This document shows, in pieces, positions 15,724 through 24,275 of a stretch of DNA of 64,000 nt. Each line of letters begins with the position of its first letter. The first letter of the stretch is position 1. Both the position numbers and the translations under genes were made by a program. Source of the DNA: Planctomycetaceae bacterium (GTDB taxonomy: Bacteria; Planctomycetota; Planctomycetia; Pirellulales; Pirellulaceae); contig JACKHN010000011.1 in the NCBI GenBank assembly GCA_020638975.1, positions 251,123 to 315,122 on the forward strand. The letters run 5' to 3'. The notes beneath the pieces are model-generated. The model searched no databases, was not told where the DNA came from, and saw nothing but the letters and a program-made list of their open reading frames with translations.

Positions 15724-16878
15724 ATGAACGACTGGCTGTTTTACTTGGCCATCGCTAACCTTTCGATTTGCGCAATCGTAGGAATCCCTTTGGTCTTAGG
15801 GATGCGAAAGATTCGGAAGATCGGCGACATCTCTCCTGATCTCGATGGCCCGTGGCCGCGAGTCTCGGTGATTGTGGCCGCTCGAAACGAGGAACGCGAT
15901 ATCGAAGCGGGGCTCCGTTCGCTGCTGCAACTCGACTACGACGACTTGGAGATCATCGTCGTCAATGATCGCTCGACCGATCATACCGGTGATATTCTTG
16001 ACCGCATCGCTGACGAGCATCCTCGACTGATCGTCGCTCACCTCAACGAATTGCCTGCGGGGTGGCTAGGTAAGAATCACGCCTTGTTCTACGGGACGAC
16101 CAGAGCCAGCGGCGAACTGATTCTGTTCACCGATGCGGATGTCGTCATGGAACCTACGATCTTGCGGCGTGCCGTCCATTATCTGGTCGAGCATGAGATT
16201 GATCATTTGCCGATGCTGTTCGAAGTCCGGATGCCCAACTGGTTGCTCGAGTCGTTCGTTATTACGTTCAGTGTCTACTTGATGACCTATTGCCGGCCGT
16301 GGCAATGCCCGAATCCCAAGCGAGCTGGGCATATCGGTATTGGCGGTTTCAATCTCGTTCGGGCCGATGTCTATCAGAAGATCGGCACACATGAAGTCAT
16401 CCGCATGCGACCGGACGACGATCTGAAGTTCGGCAAGCTGATTAAGCGTGAAGGCTTTCGGCAAGAGCTGCTCAATGGTGCTGGCATGATGTATGTGCCG
16501 TGGTACGCGTCGATCCGCGAGATGGTTGTCGGGCTTGAGAAAAACGCGTTCTCCGGTGTTGACTACAGTGTCACTTACTCTGTGTTCGCCGGTGTCTGCA
16601 TGTTGTTGTTCAATGTATTCCCGTTCGTCGCCGTATTCTTTGCGGCTGGCACGACGTGGTGGCTGTACGTGGCGGTGATCTTGAGCTTGTGGGGAATGGG
16701 AGCGTGGGCCGCGTATCATGGCAAGGCGAGACTATCGTGTTGCTTGGGCTTCCCGCTTGCCGCGTTGATGTTCGTATTCGTTCAATGGCGAGCCGTCACG
16801 CTCAATCTCTGGCAAGGCGGAATCCGCTGGCGCGACACGCACTACTCGCTGGCAGAACTGAAGGCGAACAAGTTATAG
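15724..16878 (+). CDS. Family 2 glycosyltransferase, membrane-bound
   Basis: The protein has 384 residues from the ATG at 15724. An N-terminal helix (LAIANLSICAIVGIPLVLG) precedes the GT2 catalytic domain: RVSVIVAARNEERDIEAGL, the nucleotide-binding IIVVNDRSTDHT, the DxD site in LILFTDADVVM, and the acceptor-side RPDDDLKFGKLIKREGF. Three to four hydrophobic segments follow (about 285-370). LPAGWLGKNHAL is the loop seen in hopanoid-associated HpnB-like and related enzymes, but the substrate is not certain. It would transfer a sugar from a nucleotide donor to a lipid or lipid-linked acceptor at the inner membrane. Confidence 0.86.
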   Translation: MNDWLFYLAIANLSICAIVGIPLVLGMRKIRKIGDISPDLDGPWPRVSVIVAARNEERDIEAGLRSLLQLDYDDLEIIVVNDRSTDHTGDILDRIADEHPRLIVAHLNELPAGWLGKNHALFYGTTRASGELILFTDADVVMEPTILRRAVHYLVEHEIDHLPMLFEVRMPNWLLESFVITFSVYLMTYCRPWQCPNPKRAGHIGIGGFNLVRADVYQKIGTHEVIRMRPDDDLKFGKLIKREGFRQELLNGAGMMYVPWYASIREMVVGLEKNAFSGVDYSVTYSVFAGVCMLLFNVFPFVAVFFAAGTTWWLYVAVILSLWGMGAWAAYHGKARLSCCLGFPLAALMFVFVQWRAVTLNLWQGGIRWRDTHYSLAELKANKL

Positions 16879-16920
16879 TGCGGTACTTATCGTCGACGGA
16901 CTACCCCCCAGCGGAGAACC

Positions 16921-17586
16921 ATGAAGCGATCGGCAGTAGAACCGGCTATCGAAGAAGTGGCGAGGCTTACGAACGTGCGAGTTCGTCCGGCTCAGCTGTT
17001 TATCGAATCCATCATCTATTCCAACTGCCGCCTTAAGTTGGCGGTCGTTAGAAGTTCGGAACGTATTGATCTGGTTCGAGTCCCATCAAACTACTTATTC
17101 GCTCATTGCGGACTTGCGTTTGCGATGGTGTTTTCTGGACTACTGATCTTCATGGAAGGACTATCGGAGGTGAGTGGGGCCTGCGTGGCTGCGTTGGTTG
17201 CTGCGGGAGGGGGCTACGGGTTGACGATGTGGCACAATCGGCGCGCAGAACAACAAAACCCAATTCTTTCATACGACACACAAAGGCAGCGACTGTTCAT
17301 CTCGTCGAAACAAATCGAAGTTGGTCGAGGTGAATTGCTTTTCATGCTGGCGTTGTCCAGTATTCCCTTCAAAGCGAACAAGCCGAACGGCAGTAGCAGC
17401 GAACTCAAACTCGTATTCAACTACGGAGGACAAGTTGACTCCGCTGTTCTCGCGAAAGTAAGCACCAGTTGGGTAAAAGGGTTTGATGCGGAGATTCTGC
17501 CATTCGTGGAAGCGTTGGGGATTCTTCATCTACATGCCGATCGCGATATCGGAAACGGAAGTTACACCATTGCTCGCATTGCTTGA
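16921..17586 (+). CDS. Membrane protein of unknown function
   Basis: This 221-residue protein follows the glycosyltransferase by 42 bases. About 45 residues into it lies a cytoplasmic region, then two hydrophobic segments (FAHCGLAFAMVFSGLLIFM and VSGACVAALVAAGGGYGLTM), then a soluble domain with KLVFNYGGQVDSAVLAKVST and a predicted beta-rich C-terminus. The layout resembles small planctomycete proteins that I cannot place in a family. The coding sequence is A/T-richer than its neighbours in places. Confidence 0.6.
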   Translation: MKRSAVEPAIEEVARLTNVRVRPAQLFIESIIYSNCRLKLAVVRSSERIDLVRVPSNYLFAHCGLAFAMVFSGLLIFMEGLSEVSGACVAALVAAGGGYGLTMWHNRRAEQQNPILSYDTQRQRLFISSKQIEVGRGELLFMLALSSIPFKANKPNGSSSELKLVFNYGGQVDSAVLAKVSTSWVKGFDAEILPFVEALGILHLHADRDIGNGSYTIARIA

Positions 17587-17649
17587 CCATCACAGAATTG
17601 GGTCTGCCGTTGATCGCTTGCATACTCACACCCACAAAGGACACGCCAA

Positions 17650-18252
17650 ATGCCCTGGCCCGAACCAATCACCTTGCGAGGGCGTCATGCGATTCTGGAG
17701 CCGCTATCGCGGGCGCACCACGAGGCGATGACCGAGGCTGCCAAGGACGGAGAGCTTTGGAAACTCTGGTATACGGGCGTCCCATCACCCGAAAAGATGT
17801 TCGCCGAGATTGAACGCCGCATCGAACTTCAGGCGAAAGGTTCGATGCTGCCGTTTGCGGTGCTTGATACCGACGGTGTGGCAGTCGGAATGACAACCTA
17901 TATGAACATCGACGCCGTCCACAAACATGTCGAGATTGGTTCGACTTGGTATGCCCAACGTGTGCAGCGAACAGCGCTCAATACGGAATGCAAGTTGATG
18001 TTAATGACACATGCTTTCGAGACGCTCGACTGTATCGCCGTCGAGTTTCGTACTTCTTACCTCAACCAGCAGAGCCGCCGCGCCATCGAACGGCTTGGCG
18101 CGAAACTTGACGGTGTCTTGAGAAACCACCAACGCCATAGCGACGGCTCTCTGCGCGACACTTGTGCCTACTCGGTCATTCAGTCTGAATGGCCAACGGT
18201 GAAATCGCACCTCACGTTTCAACTAACGCGGCTTCGCCGCAACCGAATGTAG
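17650..18252 (+). CDS. GNAT N-acetyltransferase, RimJ/RimL-like
   Basis: This 200-residue protein has the RimJ/L layout: LRGRHAILEPLSRAHHEAM at the start, a central acceptor strand (AVGMTTYMNIDAVHKHVEIG) and the STWYAQRVQRTALNTECKLMLMTHAFE acetyl-CoA region, ending with RTSYLNQQSRRAIERLGAKL. It would transfer an acetyl group from acetyl-CoA to a protein N-terminus or small amine. The final residues LTRLRRNRM and the TAG stop lie in the left arm of a palindrome, so the C-terminus may have been reshaped when the repeat entered. Confidence 0.85.
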   Translation: MPWPEPITLRGRHAILEPLSRAHHEAMTEAAKDGELWKLWYTGVPSPEKMFAEIERRIELQAKGSMLPFAVLDTDGVAVGMTTYMNIDAVHKHVEIGSTWYAQRVQRTALNTECKLMLMTHAFETLDCIAVEFRTSYLNQQSRRAIERLGAKLDGVLRNHQRHSDGSLRDTCAYSVIQSEWPTVKSHLTFQLTRLRRNRM

Positions 18253-18318
18253 GATGGACGCCCCCGTCCGTCCGTGTTTATTCGTGATGGCCGGACGGAC
18301 GAGGGCGTCCATCCTACA
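18248..18318. repeat. Palindrome, GTAGGATGGACG family
   Basis: Two 27-base arms (18248-18274 and 18292-18318) match except for one base, with a 17-base loop. The arms are close to those at 11298-11355. The left arm contains the stop codon of the acetyltransferase gene. No clear flanking duplication. It may act as a terminator for that gene. Confidence 0.8.
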
Positions 18319-18473
18319 AAGATGCGCGTGCCGCGCGCACCTCAATCCGACTAAGACCCTAAAGCGATGAACGGAGGGCCAAACCCGAAGGACGCTGGCT
18401 CACTACGCTGGCACATCTCGATGGATTACCATTAGGCCTGTTAACTTGTGAGGCGAGAACCGAAGGACTTACG

Positions 18474-19568
18474 ATGAAAACCGCTATCTCGACAATTCTG
18501 CTTGTTTTCGCGTGTTCGGGAAATGCTCTGACAGCAGAGCTGGAACTTCATGCGAAGTTGCGACCCTTGCCGTTTAAACTCCTCGGACCCTTTGCACACA
18601 CAAGCGACGGTCAGATTCTGGCCATCGACTCGAAGGTCACACGCGTCAGCGGCGATGGAGGTGCGACCTGGTCGGAGCCTCGAAGCCTCTTTCCGGCGGA
18701 CGCGAATATCACGGTCAGCAACGAACGTGCCCTGTTGCGAACGAGAGACGGAACGCTAATCGCGGCATTTATGAATCTCGATGAACGCAGCTGGACATGG
18801 GATAACGATCTTCACGATGCACCCAACGCAGTGCTGCCAACCTATGTGATGCGGAGCACGGACAATGGAGTGACGTGGCAACAGATCCAGAAGATGCACG
18901 AAGATTGGAGTGGCTGTGTGCGCGACATGATTCAAACGAAGGACGGTCGCGTTATCTTCACCGCCATGAAGATGCTGCACGATCCAGGACGGCATTCGGT
19001 GCTGACCTATTCTTCCTCCGACGATGGAGTAACTTGGCATGCAAGCAACTTGATTGATCTCGGCGGCCAAGGGCATCACGGTGGTGTAACAGAGCCGACT
19101 TTGGTGGAGTTGAAAGATGGTCGAGTGTGGATGTTGATCCGCACGAACTGGGGTGAGTTTTGGTCCGGATATTCCAGCAACGGAGGCAAGCACTGGCAAG
19201 TTCTGCAGCCCTCGGGAATCGAGAGTAGCAGTTCGCCTGGGATTTTGACTCGATTGGCCAGTGGCAGATTAATGCTGCTGTGGAATCGTCCGTTGCCCGC
19301 AGGCCGTAACGAATGGCCGTTGAGCGGTGGCGATGGTCTGTGGTCCGAGATCGCAGTGAGCAATCACCGTGAAGAATTGTCGCTCGCCTTGTCGGATGAC
19401 GATGGGACGACGTGGACGAAGCCCGTCGTAATCGCCAAGCAAGCGGACAAGTGGCTCGCGTATCCTTATGTGTTCGAGGTCGAGCCAGGACGAATCTGGT
19501 TAACGACGATGCAAGGAGAGGTTCGCGTCGAGTTCAACGAGAGCGACTTTATTGTTAGCGAGCCGTAG
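18474..19568 (+). CDS. Exported sialidase-like (BNR/Asp-box) protein
   Basis: This 364-residue protein starts with a signal peptide (AISTILLVFACSGNALTA) and carries at least four Asp-box motifs (SGDGGATW, STDNGVTW, SSDDGVTW, SDDDGTTW) placed as in six-bladed sialidase propellers. A conserved FMNLDERSW and GGVTEPTLVEL near the active site fit the exo-alpha-sialidase superfamily, but the arginine triad was not verified by alignment. It would act on sugar acids or related substrates in the periplasm or surface. It precedes the M14-like gene by 42 bases. Confidence 0.83.
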   Translation: MKTAISTILLVFACSGNALTAELELHAKLRPLPFKLLGPFAHTSDGQILAIDSKVTRVSGDGGATWSEPRSLFPADANITVSNERALLRTRDGTLIAAFMNLDERSWTWDNDLHDAPNAVLPTYVMRSTDNGVTWQQIQKMHEDWSGCVRDMIQTKDGRVIFTAMKMLHDPGRHSVLTYSSSDDGVTWHASNLIDLGGQGHHGGVTEPTLVELKDGRVWMLIRTNWGEFWSGYSSNGGKHWQVLQPSGIESSSSPGILTRLASGRLMLLWNRPLPAGRNEWPLSGGDGLWSEIAVSNHREELSLALSDDDGTTWTKPVVIAKQADKWLAYPYVFEVEPGRIWLTTMQGEVRVEFNESDFIVSEP

Positions 19569-19610
19569 TGCAATTCCTGAGCTGCGGCACAAAAAATGGA
19601 GCATCGCATT

Positions 19611-20831
19611 ATGAATCACTGGGACACACCAGCTTGTACCGGTGGGATGCTTTCGTTTTTCCTCCTGTGGCCATTGTGCTTGCCGGTAGACGCAGCGGAC
19701 GTTGGTGCCGTGAAGATCCAAGCGGAGTTTCCGGGCGGCAATGTCCTCGTGTCGGAGAATCAGGGACACTCGGTTCACGTTGCACCAGATCTGCGTGGTG
19801 ACAGCCCGTGGTTCTACTGGTGTTTTGAAGCCATCGCGATTCAAGCAGGCCGAGTTGATTTCGTGTTTCCTGAGAAAGTCGCCGGGTTCAAAAATGGAGC
19901 CATCGGATTCCAAGGCCCAGCGATCAGCCTCGACGACGGCGAGACTTGGAACTGGATGGGCACCGACAACGTCGAAGGCAGCTCATTTCACTACGACTTT
20001 GCCGCGCCAGATCAGCGAGTTCGTTTCGCGGTCACGATTCCTTACGTGCAGAAAGAGTTAGACGCGTTTCTAACGAACAACGCCAACAATCAACATCTCA
20101 GGGATTTCGTCCTGACAAAGAGTCGGAATGGCCGGAATTTGGAGTTGCTTCAAATTGGCCGACCGGGCCCGGACAAAAAGGCCTTCCTTGTGACAGCTCG
20201 CCATCATGCCACCGAGACGATCGCGAGTTACGTCCTAGAAGGATTCTTGCAAGAGGCAATGTCTGATACTCCTGCGGGTGAAGAGTTTCGCAAACGGTAC
20301 GTACTCTTTGCAGTTCCGTTCGTCGATAAGGATGGTGTCGAGGAAGGCGATCAAGGCAAGAACCGTAAACCGCACGACCACAATCGCGACTATGGCGAGA
20401 ACAGCATCTATCCTGAAGTGCAGGCGATCAAAGACCTCGACAAGATGCAAAACTTTCAGTTTGCGTTGGACTTTCATTGCCCGACGTTGGTGATGCAAGA
20501 TCATCAGGTGATGTACTTCGTCGGCGCCAAGATACATCCGCAGTACAACTTCGAAAACGTTTCTGAGTTTGCCGGTTGGATCAAGAAGGGCCTACCGCCC
20601 AACGCACCGCATGGGCCGTTAGTTTGGCTACGAGACGAATCCGATCCGTCGCCCAAAAACTCCCGTTACTTCGGCTTTAAAGACGGCGCGATCATGGCAG
20701 CGACGCTGGAGATTCCCTTCGCTCCGCCCGGCAGAGCCACCGATCCGACCAGTTGTCGAAACTACGGAAAAGTTATGCTGCAAGCCTGGAATAACACACA
20801 TTTTCGAGCGCCAGCTATCGGCCAGGAGTAG
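19611..20831 (+). CDS. M14-like zinc carboxypeptidase family, exported
   Basis: The protein has about 406 residues. The ATG at 19611 is preferred, with GGAG 9 bases upstream; an ATG at 19596 would add five residues. A hydrophobic signal is present (GGMLSFFLLWPLCLPVDAA). The zinc motif is HxxE in TARHHATETIASYVLEG (about residue 210), and the later marks PHDHNRDYG and LDFHCPT supply further ligand or substrate residues as in M14 proteins. A C-terminal TLEIPFAPP is where the catalytic Glu of the family would be. It would trim peptides or peptidoglycan-type substrates outside the cytoplasm. The gene follows the sialidase-like gene on the same strand. Confidence 0.8.
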   Translation: MNHWDTPACTGGMLSFFLLWPLCLPVDAADVGAVKIQAEFPGGNVLVSENQGHSVHVAPDLRGDSPWFYWCFEAIAIQAGRVDFVFPEKVAGFKNGAIGFQGPAISLDDGETWNWMGTDNVEGSSFHYDFAAPDQRVRFAVTIPYVQKELDAFLTNNANNQHLRDFVLTKSRNGRNLELLQIGRPGPDKKAFLVTARHHATETIASYVLEGFLQEAMSDTPAGEEFRKRYVLFAVPFVDKDGVEEGDQGKNRKPHDHNRDYGENSIYPEVQAIKDLDKMQNFQFALDFHCPTLVMQDHQVMYFVGAKIHPQYNFENVSEFAGWIKKGLPPNAPHGPLVWLRDESDPSPKNSRYFGFKDGAIMAATLEIPFAPPGRATDPTSCRNYGKVMLQAWNNTHFRAPAIGQE

Positions 20832-20950
20832 CTGCATTGCTCGCGGGCAGCATTTCGAGTGGCACCTAAAAAGGAGCCCGTGGCGCGTTCTAAGTCAAAC
20901 GCTACAATTCGAGTTTGCTCACTCGGGAAGTTTATCGCACGGAGGTTACC

Positions 20951-22015
20951 TTGAGCTACTGCATCGGCATCGACGTCGGTGGAACGACCAGTACGATTGC
21001 GATTGGCAACAGCGAACGCGTTGTTCTGGATGTTTCCGACCAGTTTGCAACTCGGACGGTCGAAGGACCCGAGGCGACGATCGCGTCGATCGCCAGTGAA
21101 ATCACAGCTGGCCTGGCAAGAATCGGCGTGTCGCCCGATCAGTTGACAGATGTCGGCTTGGCCACACCCGGTCCCGCGACGTTGGATGGCGTGCTGCTCA
21201 ACAGCCCCAATTTCAATCCGCAACTTTGGAACAATGTTCCCTTTCGCGCGAACTTAGAAACAACGATCCGGGAGACCTCGCCATCGGCATCAGTTCACTA
21301 TATTGGCGATGGGCAAGCCGCAGCATTGGGCGAGTTCTCGATCCGTGGCGGCACGGTGACGTGGAGTCGAGTGCCGGTTAAAGACGCACGAACTGCGGAG
21401 CTTTCGTCGCTGTTCATGCTTGTCGTGGGAACGGGCTTGGGTGGCGGAGAGGTTCGTGACAGTCGTGTCGTCCGCGGCAAAGAAGGACGCGCCGGCCACG
21501 CAGGCCACATCTTCTTGCCCGCTTACGCGTTCCGCTACGAACACGATCGGCAATTGCTGGTCGGCAACGCGAAGTGTACGGTCGAATCGGCTGTCTCTTT
21601 GACCGCGCTCACGCATCAACTGGGATATCGCTTGACGCTCGAACAATGGTCCGACCATCCCTTAAACCTTGCGGCGGGGTCGACTCGCGATAAGGCCAAA
21701 CAGTTACGAGGATTTGCCGCGCAGGGAGACCCGTTAGCACTCGAGTTGTTCAAGGATCAGGCACGAGCCATCGGTATTGGTTTGCTCAGCGTGAACTATG
21801 TCGGCGACTACGACTTGCTGGTCGTTGGCGGCGGCGTTTGCGATCTGGCCCCGGCGGTTCGAGAGCAATATCGCCTGACCGCCGAACAAGCGTATCGCGA
21901 GTTCGCACTGGACGGGTTCAGGAATCTCGATCGCATCGAATTTTCTGCATGCGGCGACGAAGCACCCGTGATCGGTGCGCTGGCGAACGCGTACTTGAAT
22001 GCTGTAACTCGCTAA
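20951..22015 (+). CDS. ROK-family protein (sugar kinase or regulator)
   Basis: The start is a TTG at 20951, with a strong GGAGG 5 bases upstream, giving 354 residues; an upstream ATG in frame (20915) has no such site. The ATP-binding opening is CIGIDVGGTTSTIAIG; VGLATPGPATLDG and GTGLGGGEV are sugar-kinase (ASKHA) marks, and GRAGHAGHIFLP is in the position of the ROK sequence 'G.xGE.GH'. Without an N-terminal winged-helix it looks like a kinase rather than a DNA-binding ROK regulator. The expected zinc-binding Cys cluster is not clear, so substrate is uncertain. Confidence 0.85.
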   Translation: MSYCIGIDVGGTTSTIAIGNSERVVLDVSDQFATRTVEGPEATIASIASEITAGLARIGVSPDQLTDVGLATPGPATLDGVLLNSPNFNPQLWNNVPFRANLETTIRETSPSASVHYIGDGQAAALGEFSIRGGTVTWSRVPVKDARTAELSSLFMLVVGTGLGGGEVRDSRVVRGKEGRAGHAGHIFLPAYAFRYEHDRQLLVGNAKCTVESAVSLTALTHQLGYRLTLEQWSDHPLNLAAGSTRDKAKQLRGFAAQGDPLALELFKDQARAIGIGLLSVNYVGDYDLLVVGGGVCDLAPAVREQYRLTAEQAYREFALDGFRNLDRIEFSACGDEAPVIGALANAYLNAVTR

Positions 22016-22110
22016 CGACGCAGTGATGATGAAGAAGGCGGTCGCGTCCCCCAATCCGCGCGAGCGAAACCTTCCGGCATACCGAGCATGCCCTCCACAA
22101 CTCGAACGAA

Positions 22111-22947
22111 CTACTTCTCGGCCCAAAAGTCCATCACGCGTGGAGCATCGAGGATCGGCTTCAATATTTCGACAAATGCTAAGTGGTCGGCGTGAGGCAA
22201 GTAGGCGGCTCGTCCTTCCTCCGAGTCAAACGTCACCATGAAACAGTGCGTGAAACCATCCGCATGTTTTTCCGGACTGTTGTTCGTGCCCCATTCATAA
22301 TCCTTGATCGTGTCGATCTTGGAAGGCAACGCCGCAAAAGCCTCTTCGACTTTCTTGATCTCTTCCGGTTTGGCATCTTCCTTAAAACGGAAGAAGACCG
22401 CGTGCTTGAGTTTCTTCTCTAGCGTTGCCTCCTCCGCGTTCCCCCAGTAATCGACGACGAACACCTGGTCGTTGTGCCCACGTAAGACATCGCCAAATGC
22501 CTTGTGTGCCTCGTGCGGGAGGTAAGCCGCACGGCCAGCTTCATCTTGGAAGGTGAGCAGGAAGCAATGCGTAAAACCGTCGTTCAAGCCTTCGGGGCTG
22601 TTGTTCGTGCCCCAGGAAAAATCAATGATCTCGTCGATCTTTGATGGCAATTCGCGGAATGCGTCGACAATTCGCTGGATGTCTTCTTCACTCGATTCCT
22701 CTTTGAACGAAAAGAAGACGGCATGACGAAGCACTTTGCCTTCCGGAGCTGGTGCGAACACCGGCACATCCTGCTCTGGTTCGGGATCGTTACTCACCGT
22801 TGCGGCCTCGGTTGTGTTGCTGGTCGTGATGGCTGGCGGAGTTTGTGTCGAAGGCTTGCTGCACGCTGCACACAGGCTAACCAGCAGCGAACCTAGTGCG
22901 AGGATCACCAAGCTGCTTGTTGAGGAATTCAGGTGGGATTGTGTCAT
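22111..22947 (-). CDS. Exported protein with two Dabb (stress-responsive) domains
   Basis: The product has 278 residues from the ATG at 22947, with GGAG upstream. A signal peptide is evident (SSLVILALGSLLVSLCAAC) and a Cys at its end may make it a lipoprotein, though the lipobox is imperfect. Two Dabb domains follow (about residues 72-165 and 178-275): HAVFFSFKEESSEEDI / HAVFFRFKEDAKPEEI, WGTNNSPE in both, and DGFTHCF in both, so the gene arose by internal duplication. Dabb domains are ferredoxin-like folds that dimerise. Function here is unknown. Confidence 0.85.
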   Translation of the reverse strand: MTQSHLNSSTSSLVILALGSLLVSLCAACSKPSTQTPPAITTSNTTEAATVSNDPEPEQDVPVFAPAPEGKVLRHAVFFSFKEESSEEDIQRIVDAFRELPSKIDEIIDFSWGTNNSPEGLNDGFTHCFLLTFQDEAGRAAYLPHEAHKAFGDVLRGHNDQVFVVDYWGNAEEATLEKKLKHAVFFRFKEDAKPEEIKKVEEAFAALPSKIDTIKDYEWGTNNSPEKHADGFTHCFMVTFDSEEGRAAYLPHADHLAFVEILKPILDAPRVMDFWAEK

Positions 22948-23198
22948 GGTAGGTACTCCGAAGGAGAATTCTTTAGTTGGAGCTACTCGCCGTGCAAAAC
23001 GCAACCGAATCGTTACATTGAAGTGCTTGACGCGTCGCAAAGCTCGTCAACGTTCCGTGCGGTGTCGGCAAGCGGTCGACGCTCGTGCCGAGCTGACTAA
23101 GCATCGTAACATAACGCGTGGCCAAGCGAACCTTGGCCGGGTGAAATCGAAATCACGGTAAGTCCGCCTTCCGCTCAATTGCGAATGAATGAGCTAGC

Positions 23199-24131
23199 TT
23201 AATCTCTCGGATAATCTCGCCACATCCAGCGCATCGCATCGGGGAAGATCGCGGTTCCGTGCTTGGCGCTGTGAACGCCTTCACCAAAGATGAACCGGTG
23301 GTCGTAGCCTTTCTCCTGCAACACGGCAGCCATTGCCTTATTCGCTTCGGGCCAACTGCCGAACTGATTCACGATGTCGTTCGCTCCGTCTTGCTGAAAG
23401 ATCCGAATCGGTTTCTTGTCCGACTTGCGAACCAGCTCGGGATAGGCGTTGCCGCCGCGGATGTTCGTAAAGCTGCCAACCGTCGTAAAGCACTTGCGGA
23501 AGGCGTCGGGGCGTTCCCAGCAAACTGTGAAAGCACAGATACCGCCGGAACTACTGCCGCCGATGCAGCGTCCTTCCGGATCGGTCGTCAAATTGTACTT
23601 CTTGCTAACTTCAGGCAGGATCTCATCGAGCAGGAACTTCGAGTAGACATCGCTGAGCGTGTCGTACTCCACACTGCGATTCTTTCGCGCCGCCGGGCGA
23701 CCATCGGGACGTTTGCGAGGCGCTTCGCCGGGCTTCAGTGGCACATCACCTGGTTCGATGAAGATGCCAATCGTGACCGGCATCTCGCCCTTGTGAATCA
23801 AGTTGTCGAAAACGGTCGGCGCTTCGTACATGACGCGGTCCTGGCAGACGAACACACAAGCTGGCTTGCTGGCATCGTACTGCTTTGGCACATAGACGAA
23901 GTAATTGCGAACGGTCCCTGGATAGATCTTGCTATCGTTCCATGCGTACTTCGTCACCTCACCCTTGGGCACACCGTCTTGCGGTAGCGAGTCCGGGCCG
24001 AGTACATACTGATCATCGGGCGACGATTGCTTCTTACTCGCGCCCTTCTTGTCAGGCCGCTGTGCAATCGCGACGGTGGCGATCAGTGAAAAAAGAAGTA
24101 ACGCGTTTAGACATCGAGACGAAAACGGCAT
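23199..24131 (-). CDS. Exported alpha/beta-hydrolase (esterase D / Fes-like)
   Basis: This 310-residue protein has a signal peptide (LNALLLFSLIATVAIA) and an alpha/beta-hydrolase domain. The nucleophile elbow is CIGGSSSGGICAFTVC (Ser near residue 205), the acid follows in FQQDGANDIVN, and the His in EGVHSAKHGTAIFP completes the triad. The fold matches enterochelin esterase-like secreted hydrolases, which often remove feruloyl or acetyl groups in plant or algal polymers; the actual substrate is unknown. It lies downstream of the 1066-residue PHP-like gene on the minus strand, separated by a palindrome. Confidence 0.85.
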   Translation of the reverse strand: MPFSSRCLNALLLFSLIATVAIAQRPDKKGASKKQSSPDDQYVLGPDSLPQDGVPKGEVTKYAWNDSKIYPGTVRNYFVYVPKQYDASKPACVFVCQDRVMYEAPTVFDNLIHKGEMPVTIGIFIEPGDVPLKPGEAPRKRPDGRPAARKNRSVEYDTLSDVYSKFLLDEILPEVSKKYNLTTDPEGRCIGGSSSGGICAFTVCWERPDAFRKCFTTVGSFTNIRGGNAYPELVRKSDKKPIRIFQQDGANDIVNQFGSWPEANKAMAAVLQEKGYDHRFIFGEGVHSAKHGTAIFPDAMRWMWRDYPRD

Positions 24132-24173
24132 TCTTTAGCTCTCTATGTAGTTTGAAAATGCAATATCGAAATT

Positions 24174-24265
24174 CTCTGCGGCCCTCTGCGCCTCCGCGAA
24201 CTCTGCGTTTGCCACCAAACCGTCAGATTAACGCAGAGTTCGCGGAGGCGCAGAGGGCCGCAGAG
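24174..24265. repeat. Perfect 36-bp-arm palindrome
   Basis: Arms at 24174-24209 and 24230-24265 are exact reverse complements, with a 20-base loop. The arm reads CTCTGCGGCCCTCTGCGCC, then a related CTCTGCGTT; these repeat-like units recur in planctomycete intergenic DNA. It lies between two minus-strand genes and may terminate or stabilise the upstream transcript. Confidence 0.85.
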
Positions 24266-24275
24266 AGGAAAATAT

